From Mesorhabditis belari (taxonomy: Eukaryota; Nematoda; Chromadorea; Rhabditida; Rhabditidae): 64,000 nucleotides of DNA. A program made the position numbers and the translations under genes. This document shows, piece after piece, positions 23,126-34,147 of this stretch. The DNA is taken from assembly GCA_958450365.1 (NCBI GenBank), contig CAUEEP010000912.1, positions 486,501 to 550,500 on the forward strand, given 5' to 3'. How positions within the stretch are numbered: position 1 is the stretch's first letter; each line of letters opens with the position of its first letter. Under the pieces are notes generated by a model, which did no database searches, was not told the origin of the DNA, and worked only from the letters and a program-made list of their open reading frames with translations.

Positions 23126-23489
23126 TTCCTCTAAAAACTCTTGGTTTCATACTTTTGTTCGGCACTGTTGAAAGGTATAATTCTATTTTAAATCTTTTGC
23201 CTTATAAACTTTAATTTTCTCCTCCATTTTTACATTTTTTTGTGAATTTTGCTAATCTCTGTGTAGTGAAGATGGTTATTTTGTGTGAAAGCCTCTCCTT
23301 TTCTCATCACCCTTTACTCATAATCTGGATTTTCACAAGTGGAACTCTTTCGGATAAGATGACCTCAGCATTATAATTGACCCCCTTTTGAAACAGCCCA
23401 TCTACTCATCAAAGCTGCTAATAGTAAGCTGGAGTTCGTTTACTACAATAAGCCATTACAAAGCAGCTTCATTCTGCAAGTGAGCTAAC

Positions 23490-23900
23490 TAGACCTTAAG
23501 AAGTTAGTCTAGACCTTCTATGACCTTAAGAAGTTAGTCTAGACCTTCTATGACCTTAAGAAGCTAGTCTAGACCTTCTATGACCTTAAGAAGCTAGTCT
23601 AGACCTTCTATGACCTTAAGAAGTTAATCTAGACCTTCTATGACCTTAAGAAGCTAGTCTAGACCTTCTATGACCTTAAGAAGTTAATCTAGACCTTCTA
23701 TGACCTTAAGAAGCTAGTCTAGACCTTCTATGACCTTAAGAAGCTAGTCTAGACCTTCTATGACCTTAAGAAGCTAATCTAGACCTTCTATGACCTTAAG
23801 AAGTTAGTCTAGACCTTCTATGACCTTAAGAAGCTAGTCTAGACCTTCTATGACCTTAAGAAGTTAGTCTAGACCTTCTATGACCTTAAGAAGTTGGTCT
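23490..23900. repeat. 30-bp tandem satellite
   Basis: About 13-14 units of TTAGTCTAGACCTTCTATGACCTTAAGAAG-type sequence (30-bp period) with only G/A and T/C variation at two sites. There are no unique spacers, so it is not a CRISPR array. Confidence 0.95.
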
Positions 23901-25019
23901 AAAGAATTTATGCTGATCAAAATATTGCTTTTATAAGTGAAATCGGAGTCATAATTTCATAATCATAATTTCGAGGTTTGATTTTTGAAACTCCTTATAG
24001 AACTTTAAACGTGTTTAACGTTTGATCGAGTGCTCCGTAGCAAAAAAGAAAAGCAGGGCCATGATCAGCATGAGATTCTGCGTCGAATGGCTTATGTGAT
24101 TTGGCCAATATATCCAATTGACCTTCCCTTGTTGAACTTTTCATAGACGCTAAAGAAATACTGATTCAGGATACTGATGAATCTTGAAAATTTGCATTTT
24201 CTTGTCCTTACACAGCTTACACAGCATCAATCAATCCCGCAAAAAGAAGGCTTTCGATTTGTCATTTTTTTTCCGTCAAACAGGAGCGACTCCTAAATTC
24301 TCAGTCATCGGGCGACTACTGATGGAATGCTTTTCGAAGGACAACACACAAGGGGAAGAGACAGTGCTTTGTCGGGGGCTACACGATGATTATTTCTTGT
24401 TGACACACACACACACACATACATACACATTCGAGCGAGATGGGGACTGTCCTCCACAAAAGAGAAGCCGAACTTTTGAAGAGAAGAATACATAGAGAAA
24501 ATTTGAGAGAATTTGCCGCTAATAGCCACGATTCCGCGCTTTCCGCTTTTGGGTCAGATGTTTGAAATTCTCAATCAATAATGGAATCCTTTAGAAATCT
24601 TTCGAATCTTTTTCAAACGTGTAAAATGCCTTTGTTGCCTTTGCCTTTCTCATTGTCAGCTTTCTAGATTTCGCAAATTTTCGAATACTTTTAATTCTGT
24701 ACTTTGTGATTGTAACAATGTCATGTTCGTTCTAGCAAAATAACAATAGAATCGTTTGATTACTAGATTTCTATTATTACAATAGAGTACATCTAAAGCC
24801 GTTAACGCCGTTAGCCGCTAGCCGTTAACCAATGATTTTTGATGAGTTTAAAGAAACTAAATCACTCTATTTGTTTAGCCAAGTACTTTGAGTCGAACTT
24901 TTTCAACAAACGTTTCCCATGGTTTTGTGCTGTCTATAAAATGTATTCTACGTAGCTTTAACTCTATACAATCCATTTTTAAAGCTATAATTTGCATAAT
25001 GGATTTGAAATTGGATATA

Positions 25020-25547
25020 TTGGGTTGGTGAATTGAAAAATGCGGGACTTTGAACTAAAATTTATTCAACATAAAACCATCAATTCATTCCAAATAATTT
25101 CCATTATTATTGACGACTTCTGCCCATTTTACAGGCAATTTGCGGATTCCTCTTTCGTAGTAGGAGTTTGGTTTGTGTGTGAGACAAGTGGGAGACTCAA
25201 AAATGGAGGACTGGAGACTGGAGAAGGACTTCCAGTTTGAGCACTTTCTTCAAAAGAAACCCATTTTGGTGTCAATAGAAAAGTTGTAGAGAATCAAAAA
25301 TTAGGCTTATAGCCAAATTTCCAAAAAGATAAACTTAGCAATTTCGCTTAAAATGCAAGTTTTGTGAAAATTCGTAAATTTGGCATTCTTGAAAACCAGT
25401 TTTTGAATCGTTCTGAAAATTTGAATATAAGCTTGATTTTTGATTCTCTACAACTTTTCCATTGACACCAAAATGGGTTTCTTTTGAAGAAAGTGCTCAA
25501 ACTGTCACAAATGACAATAGCCGGCAGTTTTCAATTCACCAACGCAA
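25020..25547. mobile_element. Chimeric mariner-derived MITE, copy 1
   Basis: 528 bp flanked by TA, with ends TTGGGTTGGTGAATTGAAAA and its mirror. It contains a hairpin of about 140-bp arms (CAGTTTGAGCACTTTCTTCA and mirror at 25229-25505). In the reverse frame it carries the C-terminal tail of a mariner transposase near 25085-25170. Same structure as 46529-47058, but in opposite orientation. Confidence 0.85.
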
Positions 25548-25732
25548 TAGATTGAGATTAGCCTTGATTTGTGGAGAAGTCGATGTTCAATTTGAGGATT
25601 CGGAGCCAGCCAGATTAGTTTGGAAAGGGAGAGGGAAGGGACTTATGTAAAAGCCCTGCGCCAGATGAAAAGCGATTACGCGACCGCACAAAGAACACAC
25701 AGAACACACAAATTTTAAGCGGACATATTTTG

Positions 25733-25775
25733 TGACATATGACAATAGCCGGCAGTCTTCAATTCACCAACCCTA
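25733..25775. repeat. Solo end of the chimeric mariner MITE
   Basis: CATATGACAATAGCCGGCAG followed by TCTTCAATTCACCAACCC matches the right terminus of 25020-25547. It stands alone 186 bp downstream, probably the remains of another copy. Confidence 0.65.
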
Positions 25776-26183
25776 TAGTACATCTAAACTTTAACAGATC
25801 ATTTTCTTAAGGCTTTTTAAAAGATTGAATTTTAAGAGATAATTTAAGATAAATTTTAGAGAGTATTTGCTTGAATTGACTATTCACCAGATGTGGTGAA
25901 GGAATTCAGTCAATTTTGTATTTAGTTCCTTATTTCTCTAAATTTGGTTGCTAATCTCCCTAAATTTGGTTCCTTATCTCTACAATTTGGTTCCTTATCT
26001 CGCTAAAACCAAGCGCTTCAAGATCATTCTATTTGTTTGTTAAAGTTTTATAAGAACCAACAGAACGCCTAATGGCTGGCTGCCTCGGAAATTGTAAAAA
26101 TGATTGCCAGAGACGTACTTCCTGTGTTGGAAAACCCTCACATGACCTCACAAACCTCACAATTTCAGCCTAAAATGCAAATT

Positions 26184-26250
26184 GCACCGTTGGCGCAGTG
26201 GATAATCGCCTCACGCGCACACGACCCGGGTTCGACTCCCGCCAGTGACC
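26184..26250 (+). other. tRNA-like element
   Basis: TTGGCGCAGTGGATAATCGC matches box A and GGGTTCGACTCCC matches box B at tRNA spacing. The acceptor stem pairs only partially, so a tRNA pseudogene or SINE head is more likely than a working tRNA. Confidence 0.4.
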
Positions 26251-26365
26251 GCTGACTTTGATTATTTGCAAGAATTTCTTTAAAAGACATGACTACATGA
26301 AATTTGATCAGATACGTTTACGAAGCGTTCTTCAAAAACCAAATTTATCTAGTCAAGCGCTAGCA

Positions 26366-26750
26366 CAGGGTGGCTGAAAATTAAGTGCGCCAAAGAAAAC
26401 GCCATAATTTAATTTTCTTTCAAAGAAAATGTAAAAATATTTATTTATATAATAGTTGTAACAAAAGCATTTAATAATCACAAGAAATTTTCGAAGTGGC
26501 CTCCATCCGCTTTGATACAGGCTTCAATTCGCTTCTTTACAGAATCGACGGTGCGGCGGAGACAATTTGCATCTAAGTCGTTCAAGATTTTGATCAATTC
26601 TCGACGTAAATCATTCAAATTGGTGATTTTCCTATTTCTCAATTGTTCTTCCATAAAACCCGAAACCGAAAAGTCCAACGGATTGAGATCCGGGCTGTTT
26701 GTAGGCCATTGATCCTTGATCAATGATGATCCAAAAATGATCAATGATGA
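26366..26750 (-). pseudogene. Tc1/mariner-superfamily transposase, C-terminal fragment
   Basis: The minus-strand frame 26478-26744 contains QWPTNSPDLNPLDFSVSGFM, the block with the third catalytic aspartate (SPDLNPLD). It is followed by VDSVKKRIEACIKADGGHFE, the usual C-terminus of this group. The DNA ends at CAGGGTGGCTGAAAATTAAG (26366), a plausible terminal repeat. The other end and the first two catalytic residues are missing. Confidence 0.75.
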
Positions 26751-27116
26751 TCCAAAAAAGAGCCAATTTTGGTTTCGAGAAAGCGAATTGTTGTTTTGTA
26801 TTGTATACTAGACAAGCAGCTTTTTGTTGTTAGTTTGCCTGAAGTGCCTGAAGTAAGTGCCTGAAGCAAGTGCGTTACGCGACAAGGATATTCTGTAGTC
26901 AAATCTACCGACACCAATCCATTTCCTAGTCCATTTCTTTACGAAATTCTCTGCGTCTTGAAATGATGATATCGCTTAAGGCTTTAAGAACTGATTATCC
27001 GTCTTTTCTCGCTCTTTTCTCAGTTTTCCTCATCTTCAGCCTGCTAATTTTAGCCTCACCACTAATTTAGCAAAATCATCAGCTGAAGTGGGTCCAAATT
27101 CCCCAAATAATCAGCG

Positions 27117-27189
27117 ATGCCCGGAAAAAAGCACAAATCCGGAAAATCAGAGTTAATCCGCCAAGAGAAATCCGTCAAAATCGCTCCAT
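27117..27189 (+). CDS. Candidate first coding exon, basic N-terminus
   Basis: ATG at 27117 opens MPGKKHKSGKSELIRQEKSV, ending after 24 codons plus one base at a GTGCGT donor. A pyrimidine-rich stretch and acceptor-like TTTAG and CAG sites lie just upstream (27069-27081), as expected for a trans-spliced or 5' UTR exon. No following exon was identified. The other frames and the opposite strand are also open here, so support is modest. Confidence 0.3.
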
Positions 27190-28429
27190 GTGCGTTTGTG
27201 ACGTCTTCTTTTTTTTACACTTGCCATTTTCTGTCTCTCTAATCGAAAAAGGGAAACGAGAAGTTTTCTTTTTTGAAATTTTGTGGATTCTTTGTTTTTT
27301 TGGTATCTCTTTATTTTGCAGCTCTTTATTTTGCATGGGGATTAAAAAATTTCACGCTTGGTGCCTCGTCCGCGCTGTGTACTCGTGGTTTGGTACAGAG
27401 ATCGAGAAATGCACCGAACTTTAGTTTTTCTAAATACTTTACTATTTGCTTTCGATTAGCTTTCAATTCATATTCGATTTATTTCATTTTTGTCTTCTAC
27501 GATTTGCGTTTGAAAGAGCTAAAGAGATTCAAAGCTTAATCTACAATTGAAAGCCTTAGACGGGTTAAGATTGGGTAAACCCAACCTCTTTTGCTCAACT
27601 AGGCCAAGGTAAAGGCCAAATAAAGGCCAAGTAAAGCCGATTTCAAACCGATTGGGCAAAAGTGAGTCAAGTGATCCATGGTTTAGAGTTTAATAAGTGT
27701 TTGGTCAAGCACTAGATTTGTCAATGGCTTCGACTATTGACCTGGCTTTAGACCTGGCTTCTTAGCCAGGTTTAGACCTGGCTAAGAAGGTATCTACATA
27801 ACTTTTAAAGCCAATTCCCTAAAAAACCAGGAAACAAAGATTTCTTTCTTGTCAATCATTCAAAAACTATAATCTTAGACCCATAAACTTTTGGTTTTTG
27901 AGAAAAATATCCTTTTGTAGAGCAAGTATTTACTTGTAATAATTTAAGAACTACAATGTAAGAACTAAGAATAATTTAAGAACTACAACTACATTGTTGC
28001 ACTCTTCAAAAGTCTCGCACTCTACAAAACTATGATTTTTTGTCAAAAACCAAAAGAATTTACAGTTTTTTGTTTAGTTCTTTAAAATCTAAGACATTTT
28101 TTCGCTAGATTCATTAGTTTGTGGAAAAATTTAAAACTTCATTTGTTGCTATATGAACTTTAAGCTTTAAACTAGACTTTAAACGTGATTGCTGCCGAAA
28201 AAATGAAATCTATCAAAAATTTGCTCATTTTTGTTAGCCAAGTTAACCTTGCAACCTTGATAACAAGCCAGGAGCTCAAAAAACGTTACTTTTATAGTAA
28301 TTTACTATAAAATAGTTATTAATTTAACTATCGTTTTATAGTATTAGCGAAAGTGAAACGAGCGCTCACATACCTTTTGAAAAATAAAAGGATTGTAGGC
28401 CTCAGGCAATAAGTGTTGTATACTGTTCG

Positions 28430-28930
28430 AAAGCCCTGAATCTCCTCTACAAAATAAACTGATTACAATGATGGTAAATGATGGTACTTATCGATTAGAC
28501 TGATTACAATAATGGCAAATCATGGTACTCATCGATTTCAATATATGAATAAGACCTTTTTGAAGCGTTTGGTACCAAATCAAGCGTTTTTTTGTATTTA
28601 TAATATGGTTTAAAGATATAATATCATATAATTATTAAAGATATAGAATAAAATCAACTAAAGAAAAGCATTATTAGTAAAAAAACCGTTAAGTTTATCA
28701 CTTTTTTAAGATCGTTTGATAAAATTTGCATAAGAAAAGGTTAGTGTAATCGATAAGTACCCAAATGGTTCAAAGAAATGGTCACCAAAGGTGTTGTATA
28801 CTGTTCGAAAGCGCTGAATCTCCTCTACAAAATAAACTGATTACAATGATGGTAAATGATGGTAAATGATGGTACTTATCGATTAGACTGATTACAATGA
28901 TGGCAAATCATGGTACTTATCGATTTAAAT
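28430..28930. repeat. Direct repeats of about 100 bp
   Basis: GTGTTGTATACTGTTCGAAA through ATGATGGTACTTATCGATTA occurs at about 28412-28560 and again at 28792-28940. The intervening 230 bp is AT-rich. No exon supported. Confidence 0.65.
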
Positions 28931-28997
28931 ATATGAATGAGGCCTTTTTGAAGCTTTTCGTCTAACTCTAGTCGGACGAAATGATGAATAGTTCCTA

Positions 28998-29262
28998 CCG
29001 TAAATATTGTAATAGTACCCCACCCCCATAATAACGGTGTGGAGTGTTACGTAGTCTAGCTTTGAACGAGTTTTTCTCGACACTGGTTTATGCTACGATG
29101 CGCGCTTAGGTATCAAAAAATAGCCCTGAATTTCAACTATTTTTTGATACTAAAGACGAATTTTTTGAAAGTACGGGCGCTTTGAAAAAAAATGAAATAC
29201 TAAAAAACTTTTGCGACTACGCGACTGTACGAGGGGAGTGGGGTACTATTACAGTATTTACG
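28998..29262. mobile_element. Palindromic MITE, second full copy
   Basis: Same family as 21239-21508, from ACCGTAAATATTGTAATAGT to TACTATTACAGTATTTACGG. Its right arm is partly replaced near 29155-29215. Confidence 0.75.
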
Positions 29263-30302
29263 GTAAGCAAAACCAATCTGAAAGTTGTTTCCATTTGTCG
29301 TTTCGATTGCACTTTCTAGAATCCATCCCTTTTCAGCAATTTTCATCCGAAATCCAATCCATATCCAACAAAAAAAAACGACAATCCCTATTTGAGCGTT
29401 GGGATCAATGTTAGGCCCTTCTGCCGAGAGATAAAAAGTCACTAAAAATATTCTCTTCCCCATTTTCTCATATGTGTTCAATTTTGTGTTGACTCGTCTG
29501 TCTGTATAGGAGCTGTTGATTGAACAAAAGCATGTGTCTTTCCTCTCTCGATACCATCCAGCCACGCTCAATTTTGAGCTTCTCTGCCCGCACGAAAGCC
29601 GCTATTTTGGTCACCTTTTCGCTTGATTGATCGATTTTTGGGGTTTTTTAAAAATTTAGGTGTTCAATAAGCTCAATAGTAGGTGTTTAAAGGCGTCGAA
29701 ATGCGTATGTTTGCTATAATTGATCTGAGACTCGCCTGAGTCCTGTGTTTTGAAATCAGTGATGACTTTGAGTGAATCAGTTGCGGCAATTCGTTGCGGC
29801 AATCAATTGCAGCAACCAATTCTTTTTTCCTAAGCACATTTATTCTAAGCTTATCTAGTATTAAAAGCTTGCTACTTAGACCATTTTTATCTGTGCTATT
29901 CAATGCTAACAACTACAAGTCAATCTTTATAGCCATTTCCATTAGAACTACTGTACTTTTTTGAGTACTTGTCTCTTGTGCTTTAATCTGGAATCTTACT
30001 TCTTACTTTTACTTACTGGAATCTTACTGGAATCTTACTCCTTTCAAACTTAGCCTCAAATTCAAGCCAAATAGAAGCTACTTAGGAAAACTTTCAACTT
30101 TCATTAGTATTTTGTTTCTTTTTCTGATCTGAACAAAGGAAAGCCCACCCTCATTGTTTCTATTTTAGTTTTTCAAGGTTTGAAAGAATCAGGGGTGATA
30201 AGCCGAAAGAAATTCCTTAGCTAACCCACGATTGATTCCATGAAAACAAGCAGATTGCTAAGATTTGATTTATTGATTGCTAATTTTTTGGAGCCGTAGC
30301 TT

Positions 30303-31826
30303 CTATTTGGCTGCCCAGAAAGTCTTTTCGTTCCTTTTTCGTACTTCCGTTTAAAACCAACAAATGCACCAATTGAACTACGGTTTGTTTTATTAGAAAA
30401 GCCAATCATTTTTCTGCAAAATGAGATTAAAACGAATTTAACATGTCTTATGTCGGGATCTTTTTTGAGAGCGTGAAGTCGGGTAGTCAAAAAGGGTAGC
30501 TTGATGATGCTAAGACGCTTTAGCTAATGGAAACCAATCGAAGCGCTCGTTCCAAAGCGGTACTATTAGACTGTTCAGAAAGTCTTTTCGTTCCTTTTCA
30601 TACTTCCGTTTAAAACCAATAAATGCACCAATAGAACTACGGTTTTTTTCATTCAAAAAGCCAATTATTGGCTTTTTTTATGAGCATGAAGTCGGATAGT
30701 CAAAAAGAGTGGCGACTCGATGATGCGCTGACACTTTTAGCTAATGAAAACCTATCTTGGTGTCAATAGATAAAAGATAGAGCACAAAAAGTTAGGTATA
30801 TAGATAAATTTTCAGCGGAATTCATTCAGCCAATTTCTTCGTAGAGGTTTTTATAGATTTCTACGAAAAACAAGTCTCATTCACTCTCGAATTTGCTTAA
30901 AGTAAACCCAAAGATTGACTTAAAAAGATGGAAATCAACAAGAAACACTTTTTATTCAGAACAAACTATAGATTAATCGTTGTTATTTTTCAATGAAAGT
31001 ATGAAAAGATACAAAAAAACTTTTGAATAGCCTAATATTTTTGGTCACACGATTGGTCAAAACACGGCCGAGTAAATGCCCGTACAGACAGGCAGACAGA
31101 CAGACAGACACTACTCTTTTATATATAGTAGACTTTACAGTTCTAGTTTTAGCATAGTTTTTAAAAGACAGTCAACTATGTCATGTCCATAAAAAAACTC
31201 AACTCATGTACCTTACTTTGTTCCAAAATTAAAGCCTGAATACTGTCCATAAAACTTTACAGCATTAAGCTGTTCCGAAAGTCTTTTTATTCCTTTTCGT
31301 ACTTCCGTTTAAGAACCAATAAATGCACCAATTGAACTACGGTTTGTTTCACTAGAAAGGTCAATCATTTTTCTGCAAAATAACATTAAAACGGGCTTAA
31401 AACGGCTCTTATGTCTGATTTTTTTGGGAGCGTGAAGTCGGATAGTCAAAAATGCAGCTCGATGATCCAATTTAGACACTTTAGCTAATGAAAACCTATT
31501 TTGGTGTCATGAGATAAAAGATAGAGCACAAAAAGTTAGGTATATAGATAAATTTTCAGAGAAATTCATTCAGCCGATTTCTTCGTAGAGGTTTTTATAG
31601 ATTTTTCACAGAAAACACGTTTCCATTCTCGATTTTGGTTGAAAATAAACCCAAAGATTGACTTAAAAAGGCTTTAAAAAGACTTTAAAAAGACTTAAAA
31701 AGAAAAATAAACAATAAACAATAATAAACAAATTAGAGAAAACCATAGATTAATTGGTGAATTTATTATTTTTCAACAAAAAGGTATCAAAAAGGAACGA
31801 AAAGATTTTCTAGGCAGCCTAATAAA
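30303..31826. repeat. Nested cluster of TAGGCTG-ended mariner-type MITEs
   Basis: Left-type ends (CAGAAAGTCTTTTCGTTCC) occur at about 30315, 30578 and, as CGAAAGTCTTTTTATTCC, at 31270. Right-type ends (GGAACGAAAAGATTTTCTAG) occur near 31793, and AATAGCCTAATA at 31026. Interiors carry the shared core TGGTGTCAATAGATAAAAGA. One copy contains the (GTCT)n element. No transposase. Confidence 0.6.
31050..31130. mobile_element. Short inverted copy of the (GTCT)n element
   Basis: CACGGCCGAGTAAATGCCCG, a short CAGACAGG array and CTTTTATATATAGTAGA match 3016-3265 in reverse. Here the tetranucleotide array is only about 30 bp long. Confidence 0.7.
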
Positions 31827-32984
31827 ACTAGAAAGTTTTACAATTTGCCTGTTTCCACTTTTCTATGAAAATCCAGCCATTTTTATACCACCAACTGGGC
31901 CTTTTGAGTACGGTAGGTGCTTGTATATCTTATGAATAACAGTAGGTACGGTAATTCTCATATTCAGCTAATCAACTCACAACTCACAACAATTCAGCTA
32001 ATCGACTCAATCAACTGGTGACAATCTTTATAAGTTTAGCTATCACGATTCGATTGAACCCTGATTGAGATTGAAAGATCAATTCTCAGGTAGTTCTATT
32101 CAAATTCAGTTGATCCAGATAATTTTCAGATTCTTCCTACAGATAGCAGTCTGATAGAATTTACGAATTGATGAAGCACTCCATTCCAGATTTGTTTTGT
32201 TCTTGACGCTCCTTCGATCACAGTACTCAATCGGTTGAGAAATTCAGCTCTAAACCTTTCCACTTGTAATTCCTCAGTCTGATCAAGTTCCTCATTCAGT
32301 TAATCAAGCAATCAATCAAGGTTAGAACTTTATTCCTGTCAATACTTATTTAAATGAGTATTGAATAGATTCAAACACGGCCATCCAGCTAATCAATTCA
32401 AGTGTCCGATCTGTTTTCAAGAGCAGCGTTTGAGTCAAAAGTTCTCCCCATCACCCAACCCTTTTCCGATCATAGGAAAGAGATATGGAAATTCACTCCT
32501 TGTTGTGCATAATCCATAGAGCGGATTACCGGCCCACTCTTCACCGGGCGACAACACTTGTACTGTATTTTAAGTGAGATGGGAGGAGATAGACAAACTC
32601 GGAACTCCTCCCTCCCCCTCACTACTGCTTTCCGGATGACCCCATTCGTCTAGTCACTCACGAAACTTTAAAGCATTTTGTTGTCTACTTTACATTGCAT
32701 TATTTATTGATATAAACAGAATTGTCCTACCCAACTAGGAATTGGTTAAATTTTCTTTCAGAAACGTTCTAACCGGACTGGCCGTAAGCTAGGCCGTAAG
32801 CTAGGCCAACCCGGGCAAAAGCTAGATCTAGACCAGGACAGTAAGTCAGGGCAGCATTCTGGACCTGTACCTGGACCTGGACTGGACCTGGGCCAGTAGA
32901 AAATTTCTAGAACAACCATGTCTTGCTGAAAAAATGTCTACAATAACGAAGGACAATAGGTCCGACTCGGCAAGGCCAGAATCC

Positions 32985-33350
32985 TGAACCTGGACCTGGA
33001 CCTAGACTTGGATCTGGGCCTGGATCTAGACCTGGACCTGGACCTAGAATTGGATCTGGATCTGAATCTGGATCTGAATCTGGACCTGGATCTGGAACTG
33101 GACCTAGACTTGGATCCGAATCTGGACCTGGATCTGGACCTGGACCTAGACTTGGATCTGTATCTAGAGCTAGACCTGGAACTGGACCTGGACCTGGAGC
33201 TGGACCTGGACCTAGACTTGGACCTGGACCTAGACTTGGATCTGGATCTGAACCTGGAGCTGGAGCTAGACTTGGACTGGATCTGGGTCTGTATCTGGAT
33301 CTGGATCTGGACCTGGATCTGGACCTGAACCTGGACCGCTACTTGCATTT
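32985..33350. repeat. Degenerate hexamer array (CTGGAC/GACCTG)
   Basis: About 60 imperfect six-base units. Since six is a multiple of three, it gives long Asp-Leu or Arg-Ser frames on the two strands; these are repeat artefacts. The smaller AAATGTCTAGAACAACCATG unit flanks it on both sides. Confidence 0.9.
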
Positions 33351-34147
33351 AAACTGGACCTGGACCTGGAAAATGTCTAGAACAACCATGATTTTCAGAA
33401 AAATGTCTAGAATAACCAATGTTCGCAAAAATTAGAATGACTTCTATTGCATTTTTCTTTAGCAAACCGGTAGACAAGTCAAACTCTGAGCTGATTGAGT
33501 TTACTATATCTAACTTTGTTCAACTTTTCTTTATCCTTTATCCTTATCAGATCTATTTCTTGATCGTTTGCTCAATTGTTCCACTTTTTCAACGAAACGC
33601 TCAACTATCCCCCCGCCCCCTTGTAAAGTGAAAACGCTGCGTGCCAGAAGTTGCATATGCAGTGGGAATGATGCTTGTAAATGCACCTCTCTGGTATACA
33701 GCGATCGCTTATTATCTATTATTCTAAATTTTATCAATTTGCTTTTATTTTTCTCTATTCATATTTCTACATCAATGACCAAACGACACGTATTCGAGTA
33801 TGGCTTCCCCGACATTTGGCAATGGATTAAAAAGATGTTCACATGTTTCGTGGGTTTGATTTTTAGTTGTTATCGTTCACAAAAAGTCTCTTATGGTTCT
33901 ATTAAAGACTGAAAATTAACAGAAATTAACAGAAATTAACAGAAATTCAAGAAATTTGATTTTAAATCTAATATTCAGACTCAATTCTAGTAGTTCTAGT
34001 ATTGCGAAATCTTGTATTGCGAAATAAGCCTAGTTATGAGTTCTGCAAGTCAGAATTGAGAAGGAAACAACTAAAATTCGTAATTTTCTGATGTATTATT
34101 GATTTGTATGTATTTGTTAGAACAAAATTTTTTTATAACATCGAGAT

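Noticed and set aside
23490..23900. CRISPR-like array of 30-bp repeats
   Set aside because: Repeats are contiguous without spacers, and the sequence is eukaryotic.
24184..24495. 103-codon plus frame with a His-Thr run
   Set aside because: Runs through a (CA)n microsatellite; both strands open; no splice support.
29200..29571. 123-codon minus frame with a hydrophobic segment
   Set aside because: Its end lies in a MITE arm, no splice structure or family is recognisable, and the composition is AT-driven.
32938..33348. Arg/Ser-rich frame resembling an SR protein, and Asp/Leu frame opposite
   Set aside because: Hexamer repeat with a period divisible by three; no unique coding sequence around it.
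33568..33912. 114-codon plus frame with CICSGNDACKC and hydrophobic stretches
   Set aside because: Depends on a non-ATG start; no signal or splice support; kept only as a place to check with RNA data.
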